64,000 nucleotides of DNA from Cervus elaphus. Taxonomy: Eukaryota; Chordata; Mammalia; Artiodactyla; Cervidae. Every line of letters begins with the position of its first letter. The first letter of the stretch is position 1. The notes beneath the pieces were generated by a model that saw only the letters and a list, made by a program, of their open reading frames with translations, was not told where the DNA came from and made no database searches. Position numbers and translations under genes: made by a program. Shown here one piece after another: positions 1 through 10,559 of this stretch. The stretch covers positions 55,011,616 through 55,075,615 of the forward strand of contig NC_057848.1 in the NCBI RefSeq assembly GCF_910594005.1, read 5' to 3'.

Positions 1-163
1 AATAAAACACACACACATTGAAGAACTAATTAAGCTTTTAACTATACTCTCTGACACAGCATTTGGTTTAGATTTTCATAATTCTTTGGGGGAAAGATCA
101 GATTCTTCTCTGTTCTCAGGCCTCATGAAATGATTTGCATATAATAGTAGGTACCCCATAAAT

Positions 164-366
164 GTGGGCTTTCCTGGGGGCTCAGACAGTAAAGAATCAG
201 CCTGCAACGCAGGAGACCTGAGTTCCATCCCTGGGTTGGGAAGATGCCTTGGAGGAGGACATGGCAACCCACTCCATTATTCTTGCCTGGAGAATCCCCA
301 TGCAAAGAGGAACCTGGAGGGCTACAGTCGATGGGGTTGCAAAGTCAGACACAACTAAGCACACAT
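164..366 (+). mobile_element. Bov-tA SINE
   Basis: tRNA-derived head (CTTTCCTGGGGGCTCAGACA, then GCAGGAGACCTGAGTTC), the TTCTTGCCTGGAGAATCCC core and a 3' end at CAGACACAACTAAGCACACA. Flanked by the direct repeat CCCATAAAT at 155-163 and 367-375. Confidence 0.93.
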
Positions 367-375
367 CCCATAAAT

Positions 376-800
376 ATTAGTGTGGTGTTGTTGATTGGAA
401 AGTATGTTGTCTGAATCACACTCTTCTATCCTCTCTGACCCTGGAATCATTACAGACTCTGCTGAGATTTTACTATTCGGGAAATTTGGATTGGCTCTCT
501 AGCTCAGAGGTTGACCAGTTTTTTTCTCTCAAGGGCGAGAAAATAAATATTTTAGCTTTTTGGGCCATCAGTGTTTCAGCTGTTCCTGCCTCTGGGGTTG
601 TGAGAGTAGCCAGAGGAAATATGCAAAAATATGGGCGTGGCCATGTTCCAATACACTGTTATTAACAAAAGCAGGTGGAGGGACTTGGCCCCAGGTCTGT
701 CATTTTTTGAACCTCTGGTCTAGCTGCTCAGAACAGTGTTATTTACACTGAGAAATAGCTGATTTGCTTTTCTCAAGATAGGTTTCTCCTGCAGTTCTAA
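376..800. mobile_element. Intergenic stretch with an old hAT-type MER element (about 500-728)
   Basis: Within this interval, GGGCCATCAGTGTTTCAGC, ATGGGCGTGGCCATGTTCCA and a GGACTTGGCCCC end resemble a non-autonomous hAT element of the MER58/Charlie type. The family name is uncertain. Nothing else is seen. Confidence 0.55.
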
Positions 801-1006
801 GTGTTAGTCGCTCAATCAAGTCTGACTCTGCAACCCCATGGACTGTATAGCCCACCAGGCTCCTCTGTCCATGGAATTCTCCAGATGAGAATACTGGAGT
901 AAGTTGCTATTCCCTTCTCCAGTGGATCTTCCCAACCCAGGAATTGAACCCGGGTCTCCTGCATTGCAGGCAGATTCTTTACCATCTGAGTCACCAGGGA
1001 AGCCCT
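801..1006 (-). mobile_element. Bov-tA SINE
   Basis: Reverse orientation: begins with the 3' end GTGTTAGTCGCTC, contains ATGGACTGTATAGCCCACCA, and ends with the head TCACCAGGGAAGCCC. Confidence 0.93.
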
Positions 1007-2135
1007 TGTTCTGAAGGTCTGATTGATGTGTTATAAATTTACTTTAGAATTTTTGAGGTCTTGATCAAGTTCCTCTGATGTTTAAGACCATCAGCTCATC
1101 TCACTCTGGCTATATGAGAGATTAGGATTGCCCTATTCCACAATCCCATGGGATTATATTTGGCGTCAGCATACACTGTATCTTATTAGACTCTTTACAA
1201 CCCACACTCCCCCAGCCCAGGCTTTGTCTGTTTGCTTGTTCTGATTCCTAGTAAAGACAAGAGAGAAGCAGTCCTCAGAACAGGACAATAAAGCTTGGAG
1301 TTGCAGATCACCAGCCTAGCCGAGTCTGTTGGTCTCTTCTGTGTCTCAGGCATGGGGAGAGTGCGGTTGTCTAAAGCCTGGCCTGTGAGTTTTTTAGAGT
1401 TCTTTTCACTTCTAATTCCCCACCCCATGAAACAAAATCACCCGTGCCAGTGTAACAGTTCTTTAGATCTCCCACCTCCCAAAGACAGCCTTGCTTTTAC
1501 TTTGCTATAACTCCTATTGAGAATCCTAAGTCCTTAGAAACTGAGCCAGTTAGTTATTTCTTCTCTGGGCTACCTGTAGCCCCTTTCCTCGGTCTCTGTG
1601 CCCAGAAGCAGAGTGCAGGTTTTCAATATTTTCCCCATTTCAGCGAGTACTCTCCAAGAATATCCTCCTGGAGGGTAAAGAGAAATAATCTTTATTTCCT
1701 AAATATTTCAAGTTCTTGAATCTAGAGGGCTACTGTCCATGGGGTCGAAGGGTCAGACATTACTGAGCAACTAATACTTGAGCTCTATATTCCTGTTCAC
1801 AGTTCCGCCCAAGAGGAGACCATGGGGCCCTCTGACAAGCAGGAACTTTGACCACCCAGTTATTGCTCAGTGAACACTTGATGGGCAGAACTTTGTAAGT
1901 ATGAATAGTTGGTAGGCTGAGTATAGTTAAACTCCTCAAATTCTGTAGCTTTCTTCCTTCTAATCCCATGATCTGGCATCTAAATTCTCTTTTGAAAAAG
2001 ACAAGAACAAATCATCCCCACTCATAGTCATAACCATAATTTTTTTGGGAAAAATATGTACATTGAATATAATTAGAAGACATTGTCTTCATAACTTTCA
2101 AAGACAATATTTTTTTTTGCAAAAGCACTGTATGG
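1007..2135. other. Downstream flank, mostly unclassified; SINE 3' scrap at about 1724-1776
   Basis: The only recognisable item is a short 3' end of a Bov-tA/Bov-A unit (GGGCTACTGTCCATGGGGTC, then GTCAGACATTACTGAGCAAC). The remainder has no convincing ORF or repeat. Confidence 0.6.
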
Positions 2136-2325
2136 TTTATTTATTTATTTTTAATTTTTCCCATTTATTTTTATTAGTTGGAGGCTAATTACTTTACAAT
2201 ATTGTAGTGAGAAGGCGAGGGTGGGATGTTCTGAGAGAATAGCATTGAAATAAGTATACTATCAAGGATGAAACAGATCACCAGCCCAGGTTGGATGCAT
2301 GAGACAAGTGCTCAGGGCTGGTGCA
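2136..2325. mobile_element. Rearranged L1 3' end (5' inversion)
   Basis: 2136-2209 is an L1 3' terminus in minus orientation (TTTTTATTAGTTGGAGGCTA, ACTTTACAATATTGTAGTG). It joins directly to 2214-2325, an internal piece of the same 3' region in plus orientation (GCGAGGGTGGGATGTTCTGA to CTCAGGGCTGGTGCA). Confidence 0.75.
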
Positions 2326-2489
2326 AAGCCAATACTTTAATGCTCACGTTTAACCTATATCCCAGACAGAAGGGATAGATAAAAGATAAAAAATAAAAAA
2401 GTATTATTTTTCTTTCTCACATGCTCTTAAATGTGCAAGTATTTCGTTGAATAATTTTTAAATTAAAACACTCACATATTTCATTTGCA

Positions 2490-2840
2490 TAGCATAAGGG
2501 ATGGAATGTCCCCACCAGATTCATGTGTTGAGACTCTAATCCCACTGTGATGGTATTAGGAGGTGTGGCCTTTGGGAGGTGATCCATGGGAGCCCTCATG
2601 AATGGGACTAGTGCCCATATAAGAAAAACCCAGAGAATTAGCTAGCTACTTCCTGTGATATGAGGACACAGCAAGAAGACAGATTTCTGAAACTGGGAAG
2701 AGAGTCATCAGAACCCAACCATACTGGCCACCTGATCTCAGACTTTTGGCTTCCAGAACTGTAGAAAATAAATTTCCATTGTTGACAAGCCACCCAGTTT
2801 ATGGTATTTTGGTATAGCAACCAGAGCTGACTAAAACACA
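2490..2840 (+). mobile_element. ERVL-MaLR solo LTR (MST/MLT1-like)
   Basis: Landmarks in order: ATTCATGTGTTGAGACTCTA, CCCACTGTGATGGTATTAGG, GCCTTTGGGAGGTGATC, CTCATGAATGGGACTAGTGC, GATATGAGGACACAGCAAGA, CTTCCAGAACTGTAG, then AATAAATTTCC and CCACCCAGTTTATGGTATTT. Old and diverged; no internal coding region is attached. Confidence 0.85.
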
Positions 2841-2884
2841 TAGCCAACTTTGTCTTTCATGGATAACTTTGTTTTATTCAAAAG

Positions 2885-3158
2885 AGCGAGGGTGGGATGT
2901 TCTGAGAGAATAGCATTAAAACAAATGTACTATCAAGGGTGAAACAGATCACCAGCCCAGGTTGGATGCATGAGACAAGTGCTCAGGGCTGGTGCACTGG
3001 GAAGACCCAGAGAGATGGGATGGGGAGGGAGGTGGGAGGGGGGATCGGGATGGGGAACACATGTAAATCCATGGCTGATTCATGTCAGTGTATGGCAAAA
3101 ACCACTACAATATTGTAAAGTAATTAGCCTTCAACTAATAAAAATAAATGAAAAAAAA
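2885..3158 (+). mobile_element. L1 3' end with A-rich tail
   Basis: Starts GCGAGGGTGGGATGTTCTGA, passes GGGGATCGGGATGGGGAACA and TGGCAAAAACCACTACAATA, and ends in AACTAATAAAAATAAATG plus an A tract. It begins at the same internal point as the plus-oriented half of the copy at 2214. Confidence 0.8.
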
Positions 3159-3331
3159 GAGAGAAGGGGATGACAGAGGATGAAATGGTTGGATGGCATC
3201 ACCAACTCAATGGACACGAGTTTGAGCAAGCTTCAGGAGGTGGTGATGGACAGAGAAGCCTGGTGTGGTGCAGTCCATGAGGTAGCAAAGAGTCAGACAT
3301 GACTGGGCAGCTGAACTGAACTGAATTGATA
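3159..3331 (+). mobile_element. BovB (RTE) 3' end fragment
   Basis: Typical BovB tail: GATGAAATGGTTGGATGGCA, GTTTGAGCAAGCTTCAGGAG, GAGTCAGACATGACTGGGCA, ending in CTGAACTGAACTGAATTG. It directly abuts the A tail of the preceding L1 piece. Confidence 0.9.
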
Positions 3332-3874
3332 TGAAAGCTGAGCAGAAGCTTTAATGAATCAAATAATAGACAATAACTGGCTTTAAAAATTATATTTTCA
3401 CATATTCAAAAATGGCCAATATTGTCATACACTTGAGCAAAATACTTCCTTAAACAACAGCAGCACTAAAAGGACACAAAAAAGTAAAGAAAGAAATAAA
3501 TTATGCACACTTGCTATCTGTCAGTTATTTGTTGTGACTTCTCAATATTCAATCAGTGAACTACCAGAAATATAGGAATTTTTATTGCAACTGTAACCTT
3601 TCAAATGACAAGGATTAACATTTTGAGCACATTTTTACTATGAATAATAAAATCATTTAAACTAGTAAAAAAAAAAGAGAGAGAGAACACACTCTGGACC
3701 CTCAGAGGGAAGCACCCAAGATTAAGGTCATTGGCACATGCTACATTAGAGTGGCTCATCTCATCTCCATATCTGGTGGCCAAGAGGAAAATAAGAAACT
3801 CCTTGAGAAAAGAGAATTCTCTCTGTGATGTCATGACATCTAGTGGCTGCAAACTTTGAAATCACGAAATAACT
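3332..3874. other. Unclassified flank immediately downstream of HS6ST2
   Basis: No repeat family or ORF recognised. Contains an A tract plus (GA)n at about 3667-3687 and a 14-bp perfect palindrome GATGTCATGACATC near the expected cleavage site. Confidence 0.5.
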
Positions 3875-3893
3875 CAGCGTCCGTAATTTAAAC

Positions 3894-3899
3894 TTTATT
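3894..3899 (-). terminator. HS6ST2: Distal poly(A) signal of HS6ST2
   Basis: The plus strand reads TTTATT, which is AATAAA on the gene strand. It marks the change from repeat-free UTR-like sequence to repeat-bearing flank. Cleavage would be expected at about 3865-3884. Confidence 0.7.
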
Positions 3900-5611
3900 T
3901 CATATCTATTGTTAAATTACACAAAATCAGTAAATGGTTTGTAAAGCTACATCACTGGACAGATGTTTACAGTTGAAGTCATGGGATTTACATGATGATG
4001 ACCAAAATGTATATTTATAACATCCCCTATATACAGTAAATCAGTATAGACAGAGAAAATGCACTTAATCTCTGCAAACCATGCACACCACAGCAATAAC
4101 ACAAAATATTTTTTTTTCTGTAACAAGCTTTTCCACTGGCTCGGGCTTCATCCTGCTTTCCAACATTACCTATCAGCTTTAAAAGCAAACATCATCCATT
4201 AAAACAAAACAAAATTGAAATACCACAGTGATCTACAGAATCATTAGTTTAAAAACACAAAGTACACAAAATAGTTTCACTCTAAAACAGTTTGACGTTA
4301 AGGTATTTTGGATTTTGAAAATTTTTTTCCTTTCAGTTTTCCAGTTCTCAGATTCCCAGGACTGCGATACTGTCAGGCAAAACAAAATTTAGATCTACTG
4401 ATACAAGCGCAGAGTCAAAAACACTTTTTAACCCAAGTACTCAGCTTCTTGTCCAGTTTGTGGCCTTATTATTACAGATGAAGCTAGATCATGCAAATGG
4501 GCAGATTGTACAAGACGTGACTTTATGGTCACATTTCTAAGCATGTCCCTCATGAAAACATAAATGCCACTTCCAGTTGCCTTTCTGATTTACAGCCAGA
4601 GGCTTAGTTTAAGTCCTTACGAAAGGACAGCAAAACCCGTAATGTGGAAGCTGCCCAGAATCAGGATGCTTGCTAGCATAGTGGGTTATATACTTCTTTT
4701 TGCCCCCTGCAATTCAAACTTGATACCCTGAAAGTATTTTTGCACAGACTTCCAATACCAAATCACTTTCTTCAACCCATGTTTCTGATGTTTAACCTCA
4801 CTGCAGAATTCTTTTGCCTTTTGTTTTCTCAAAACTAAACCTGGTACACGGCTCACCCAAAGTATCGAGGTAAAGCTTTTGGTGTTCCTGAATAACGTTG
4901 GCTATCCTAGTGCTTATTCCAACCTTGTTTTTCTCTTGTAATTGTCTACACTCTGTCAACATGAAAAAGAACTAATGGGCTAGAAAGAGCCAGCCCAACT
5001 GGAAACATTACAATAAAAATGTACAAAAAGTAAATAACAATTCATTCACATTCAGGTTCAATTCTATCTGATCAAGAATAGAATACTAACTTCAGCAATA
5101 TTTTAAGACACGCTATCCTGTTCAAGAGTTTCTTGATAAGGATCTCACTACACAAACATTGATAAGACAATTCTATAGAAAGAAAGTCCTGACTTTAATC
5201 CAGGATTATATATCACAATAAATTCAGCAACACACCATTTAGATGATGAAGAAAGATTCTAAAACGGGTTAGTTTGGAATGAGCACAACTCGGAGAAGCT
5301 TTAAAATGAATGAGAAGCAGCGCCAAAAGGATTCCAGAATTGTTGAAATTACAGTGCCCAGAAATCATCTGGAAATTAGATCTTTACATTGGTACTCCAT
5401 TTGGAAAAAGTGTTTGGTTTAATATGAGATACACCCTGTTTAAAACCTTTAAATAACAGAAGGTAGAAAAAGTTTAAAATTTTAAACATCTCAAATAACA
5501 AGATGAGTCCCTTTCTACTCAAAAGCCAATATTTTTACATAAAACTACCCATGTTTGGGAGAGAAGTTTTCTATTTTCTACAGTTTGGTAAACTCTACCA
5601 TCAGTTCTTAT

Positions 5612-5617
5612 TTTATT
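5612..5617 (-). terminator. HS6ST2: Possible proximal poly(A) signal
   Basis: A second AATAAA on the gene strand lies about 500 nt past the stop codon. If used, it would give a much shorter 3' UTR. The hexamer alone is weak evidence. Confidence 0.35.
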
Positions 5618-6119
5618 TAAATAGATTCCTGGTTATAATCAGAAGAAAATGAAGTTTCGTGTTTAGTTTGTTTTATGTTATATTCATGCTTACCCCTGGA
5701 AAAAATGTTTGCTTCCAAGATTGGGTTTCGACAGTGTATCATGAATAATGTAAAGTCCATTTCTTAGGCATAAGTTAAATGGCCACATTTTATGTTTCCA
5801 TTTTGTTCCTATGACTAATTTAAGAACTTCTTAAAATATCTAAACAGCAATTTCTGGTGAGTCTGGTTTGGCTTTTGGATTTTATAAATACTCCAACAAA
5901 CCAAAAAAAAAAAAAGGCAATTTAATTATATATTGAAATTTGTTTTACCCACGCACAGTAGAACACTGAATTGAAAGGCAACTGTAAAGGCGACATCTTA
6001 ACTTTTTTGAACTTCCAAACTTTAGGAAGCAGGATGTGTTTGGACGCTCTCATGTTTGAGGATCTGCCCTATTTTGACTGGCGCTTTGGGAGAAGTGTGT
6101 GAAAGCCTTTGGGAGCCAC

Positions 6120-7017
6120 TTAGCGCCATTTCTCTACGCTGCCTATATAGTCATGGGTGCCATTGCTGGTGTTGCCATCGCTCTGCTCTTGGCCTGGATT
6201 CTGTTTCTGGCTTTCCTGGTTCTCCTTTGGGTTTGGATTCTGACCCGAGCTCTGAGTCAGATTCTGAATCAGATTCTGAAACAGATTCTGAGTCCCACTC
6301 TGACTAGCATTCAGGTTTGGGTTCTGACTCGGATTCTGACTCGGATTCGGGTTCTGGCCCTGACTCTGGGTCTGGTAATGGGTCTGAAGGAACCTTCCCT
6401 TCAGAAATTTGCGTTGTTCCTGACGCTTCCGTCTAGCTTCCTGATGCTCCTTCTGCCTCATAAACTGATACCTTTGCAAAAAGAGATCTTTTGCATAGCT
6501 GTACAATTCCATATCCAGAAAATTCAGTCCCTCAATACGTTTTTGGAGTTCCTCATTGATTTCTACGCTAGAGGCCCTAGTGGTGTTATACTGGGTAAAG
6601 GGAGAAATAAAGTTCATGTTGAAGGTTTTCTCAAACAGATACTGGGTCTTCCGCTGAAACTCAGTGAGGCCGAAGAACGCCATGTGCTTCAGATTCGATT
6701 TGGCACTTTCCAGGAGGACCTTGTTCCTCTGGTTTTCGGGCATGACCGACAGGTTGTAGCAGCCAACGAGTGTGAGGTCGGACAGCATGCGCACCTGGCG
6801 GTTGTTGGCTAGGTTATAGGGACAGTCCATGAACTCCTTCAGGGGGCAGCCAGACCAGTCGTCTCCAGTGTAGCAGCTGGGCAGCTCTTCAGAAGTTGGG
6901 GGCCTGCCGTCGCAGACGTGGAGGGACGCCTTCCATGTTGCCCCTCTCTGGACATGCCTCCACTCACTCAGGTACCGCGACACTGGGTCGCGGAGGATGG
7001 TGATGTAGTGGAAGTTC
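6120..7017 (-). CDS. HS6ST2: Heparan-sulfate 6-O-sulfotransferase 2, terminal coding exon (C-terminal 298 residues)
   Basis: Partial CDS. HS6ST2 is a Golgi type II membrane enzyme that transfers sulfate from PAPS to the 6-O position of glucosamine in heparan sulfate. The exon opens with G of a split codon directly after a TAG acceptor (7020-7018), reads NFHYITILRDPVSRY, and ends at a TAA stop (6122-6120). Counting N of NFHY as 1, residues 9-22 (RDP, Ser13, Arg14) form the 3'-phosphosulfate-binding segment. Residues 1-180 are the conserved sulfotransferase core, 180-205 a basic helical stretch, and 211-281 a Gln/Asn/Pro-rich tail. The end IGSVEKWR is the typical HS6ST2 terminus and separates it from HS6ST1 and HS6ST3. 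Possible N-glycosylation sequons start at 88, 144, 236, 252, 282 and 285. The frame stays open upstream into intron (to 7103), but that part is not HS6ST2. The N-terminus, membrane anchor and 5'-phosphosulfate site lie in exons outside the window. No frameshift or internal stop is seen. Confidence 0.96.
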
Positions 7018-7050
7018 CTATGGACAAAGCACAAAGGCCAGTGGTCAGGG
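7018..7050 (-). promoter_or_regulatory. HS6ST2: Splice acceptor of the HS6ST2 terminal exon
   Basis: On the gene strand the intron ends CTTTGTGCTTTGTCCATAG and the exon begins GAACTTC. The tract is pyrimidine-rich. The first exon base is the third base of a codon (phase 2 intron), which matches the 87-nt cassette exon that ends with two codon bases, AA, so the joined codon is AAG (Lys). Confidence 0.9.
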
Positions 7051-7810
7051 CTGTGGCTGACATAGGTGGAGTCGGGGAGGGGCATGGCATATGTGATGTT
7101 CACTGGTCAGGAAGCGAGGCCAAAGTAAAATGATGGCAATCTGGTGGCAGCTGTCCTGTGGACTGTGCTCTTGTCCCCTCTGTGAGTCCCACTAGCCTGT
7201 CCAGAGAGCTCCTTTTTAAAGCATATATATCGGGCGGAAAGGCCGCTCCCCCTTCCTCCTTCCCCCTGTTTCTCTCTCTCCAACTAGTGACAGTGTCCTC
7301 CCAATGACCTCATTTATTTCATACTCCCCACTCCCAAACTCCCATTAACTGATCATGAAATGGAGACTCAATGGAAATGAATGATTTTACTGAAGTGAGA
7401 TGAGGTTGACAAGTACTCAAGGTCTAATCTTTCTCACAAAAGCATTCTTCTAATATCTAGTCTAATCAGGATATCTTATGAACAAAACCTTGTTGAAAGA
7501 GTGTCTGATATGATGCTTTTGATTCTGGCTGCTGTCATAACATCATGGCTCCTACGTGATGGCAGTGGAATGTGAAGATAGCAGTGCAGCCCGGAGCCTC
7601 CAGAAATAAACATTGCGGTTAGTCACCGACTGAAATAGACATGGGAGCTGCCAATGGCATATATATAAGTTACTACTTCGGTTTCAGCCTTCACTCACGT
7701 GCTGATATTCCCAGCAGAGGCAAGTTAACTCTATCAGTTCCAAAATACCCGTTTTCTTTACCCACTGAAAGGACACCCGGATGTCAGCATGTATGGAGGC
7801 TTTGCTGTGT

Positions 7811-7862
7811 TACTGTCTTCACTTTATTTATTTATTCATTTATTTTTACTGTCTTCACTTTA
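7811..7862 (-). mobile_element. Tail-only retroinsertion
   Basis: Two exact 16-bp copies of TACTGTCTTCACTTTA (7811-7826 and 7847-7862) flank only 20 bp of T-rich sequence. This is what an L1-driven insertion leaves when only the poly(A) tail is copied, here on the minus strand. Confidence 0.65.
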
Positions 7863-7916
7863 AAGCTGCAAACTGTAAGAGTTCTTTGCTCATATAGCAG
7901 ACTAGTAAACATTTAA

Positions 7917-7985
7917 ACCGCACACCCACACACACCCATACAGAGCAGGTGCACTCACACTCACTCACACACTCACACAGCAGAA
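7917..7985. repeat. CA/ACTC-rich simple sequence
   Basis: Interrupted (CA)n and ACTCACAC units. Confidence 0.8.
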
Positions 7986-8329
7986 GCATCCTGGTTTATG
8001 ATGTGATCAAGGGAAAAACAACTTTGCAGCTGTACTTTAATTAAGAAATGAGTTTCCACTCAGGTTCAGTGGATAAAGGGTGAGGTCATGGATGGGCTTA
8101 CTGTGGAAGGAAGATGACAATAAACACTGAATATTAACATTAGTTTCTTCAAGGAAACCTGGCAAATGGCTTGTAGCTTTTCTGGTTTATTCATCCCACC
8201 TGAGGGATGCTGCTTCTGCACCCAGGAATGAGGAGCCAGATAGAACCAAGTCAAGCACCCGACTGGCTAGGTCTGCTGGCTGATGTCCTCTGAACAAACA
8301 TTCCTCCCAAGTCTTGGGCTCTGAGCAAT

Positions 8330-8570
8330 GCAGGCACCCTGGGATCTATATCCTGTGTGCTTCTCTTCTATTCATGGTGTTCCCTCTGCCTGGCATAACC
8401 TTCCTTCTTTAACTGGAAAATTCTAGGCATCCTGCAATTTCCAGTCCAAGTATGATCTCTCCTCTGAGAAAATGTATCCCACTCCTGCTGCCAGTCATCA
8501 TCTCTTCTTCAGTGACACTTCCACAGTTAACCTTTGCTAAAATATTTTTGATACTGAATCACAATTTTTT
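8330..8570 (+). mobile_element. L2 3' fragment
   Basis: GTTCCCTCTGCCTGGCATAA followed by the diverged L2 3' coding remnant (ATCTCTCCTCTGAG). Confidence 0.6.
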
Positions 8571-10140
8571 GTTTGTATTTCTGTTTAAAGTAGGTGTTCT
8601 GCGACAAGAAATCTACATATTCTTCTTTAGCTCTCATCTCATCCTTTTCAGTGTTGTACTAGACAGAAAACAGAATCCCAGTAACTCCTTTCATTACTTC
8701 TTTAATGAACTATCCCAGGGAAGAAGAAGAAGAGAGTTGGGAACTGGGAAGGTCATGCCTCATCATATTAAAAACTCTGGAGAATCTAAGTGACTGGCAA
8801 AAACCATAAAAAATTTAAAATATCACCTTCTATGATATTGTGGAGTGAACAAGCATGGGACACAAGAGAAGCATCCTGGAGTGAGGCTGGAGGGGTGGCA
8901 AACCCACATTGACTGGCCTCACTCTTGCCTGGCTGCGGCCACTCAAATTCATTTCTGTAAAGACCCACTGCTAACAACTAGCAGCTTTTCTTCCCCAGTA
9001 GCCTTGACCAACAAAGGTGACTGTTGTTCCCATGGGCTCCGAACTTCTATTCCTTGCTTTGGTATTCATTCATTCACTCACTCCTTTGGTAGATTTATTA
9101 AGCCTTCATGCTAGGCCTGAGGCCACAGCTTCATGGCAATTAGTCTGATTATTTGGAGAAAAAAGAAATTTATGAAGACCAGTGACACACTTGGATTAGT
9201 CTTTCAACCAGCTTTTCCAGGCATGCATTATAAATGGGTGTTTAAAAGCTCCATGATGGAGTCACCTTCATGCTCAGTTGACAGTCCTCCAGCCCACATT
9301 TGTTTTACTGATTTAAGCCAACAGTGACATCTTCTGGTAAATTCTAGAGTGCACCCCTTGTGCATGACTGTGGCTCTGCTCCCTAAAAACTCTCCCTTGT
9401 CCTTCAGAGCAGATAGATCATAACCACCAGGGTTAGTGTCTGAACCAGTGTTTTGTAAGCACCATCCCCACGTGGAGAGACAGAGGAGGCAGGCGGATAT
9501 TGACAGAGCCTCTCATGTTACAGGTGTGTCCCTCCTCCAAGCTCATGCCTGTATGAAAGGAGGGCCATCCAAGGTGGGCAGCCTCGGGGTCTCTGCACTG
9601 TAGGATTATCAGAGCAGCAGAGAAATTAAAGGCGTCTACACGTGTGCACATCCATATGCTGGTAATGACAGCTACCATTCACTTAGATGCCAATAGCTCT
9701 GGAGAGTCAGGGATTGCCAGCAGCCCTCTTCTTCCAGGGAAAATAGGTCCAGGGTGCCAGACTGCCCCAACTAGAAACACTTGATGATGCTCAGAAAATG
9801 ATCCTTGGGTGAAAAGGAAAATCAGCTCAAGGTGCATCTCCAGGAATGTCCAGTGGCCTCCCAAATGGCATAGTGTGTTGGAGGTGGAAAGGCAGGTGCA
9901 GATAACACCTGGAAGGTTTCACTGGGCTAAGGATTGAGGATGTTCATTATCCTAAGTGAGGGGTTGTCAGGAAAATGTCAGAGAAGACCCCGCCACACCC
10001 AGAGCAACTGAGGATGTGAGAGCCCAAGCCAATGGCGCAGTGAGTGGAGAGGCGAAGGGGCATGGAAACACAGGTGGCACTCTTCTGTGCTCAGGTCTGC
10101 TCCAGCACCTGTGTGACCGGCACTGGAAAAGGGCCCAATT
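8571..10140. other. HS6ST2: Intron stretch without recognised features
   Basis: Read on both strands. Only short open frames without family resemblance, and no repeat I can name. Confidence 0.5.
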
Positions 10141-10143
10141 ATC

Positions 10144-10432
10144 GGTGTTCAGTTGCTAAGTCATGTCTGACTCTTTGTGACCCCATGGACTGTGGCACGC
10201 TAAGATTCCCTGTCCCTCACCATCTCCTGGAGCTTGCTCAAACTCATGTGCATTGAGTCAGTGATGCCATCCAACCATCTTGTCCTCTGTCTCCCCCTTC
10301 TGCTCCTGCCTTCCATCTTTCCCAGCATCAGGGTCTTTTCTAATGAGTCAACTCTTTGCATCAGGTGGCCAAAGTATTGGAGCTTCAGCTTCAGCATCAG
10401 TCCTTCCAGTGAATATTCAGGGTTGATTCAGG
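10144..10432 (-). mobile_element. BovB 3' end fragment
   Basis: Reverse complement of the BovB tail: CATCTCCTGGAGCTTGCTCA, CCAGCATCAGGGTCTTTTCT, GGTGGCCAAAGTATTGGAGC, CAGTGAATATTCAGG. Confidence 0.93.
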
Positions 10433-10559
10433 AAGAGGCCCTGGAGATGGCCACAGATAAGTCACAGGGCCCAGAGGGGAGCATCCCTATCTCATGTGCT
10501 ATTAATGACTGGAACAGGCATGAGGCACCATGAAAACACCTTGCAGTGATTCTCAGCCA

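Larger units (their letters stand above)
3875..6119 (-). other. HS6ST2: HS6ST2 3' untranslated region (predicted)
   Basis: About 2.25 kb of AT-rich sequence follows the HS6ST2 stop codon. I see no SINE, LINE or LTR in it, whereas repeats occur every kilobase or so outside it; that contrast fits a mature 3' UTR. It ends at the canonical poly(A) signal at 3899-3894. The exact cleavage site is inferred (10-30 nt past the signal), and the UTR may have shorter forms. Confidence 0.8.

Noticed and set aside
7018..7103. Upstream extension of the HS6ST2 frame beginning with Met at 7103
   Set aside because: A splice acceptor at 7020-7018 precedes the conserved NFHYITI start. The extra 29 residues match no HS6ST and lie in the intron.
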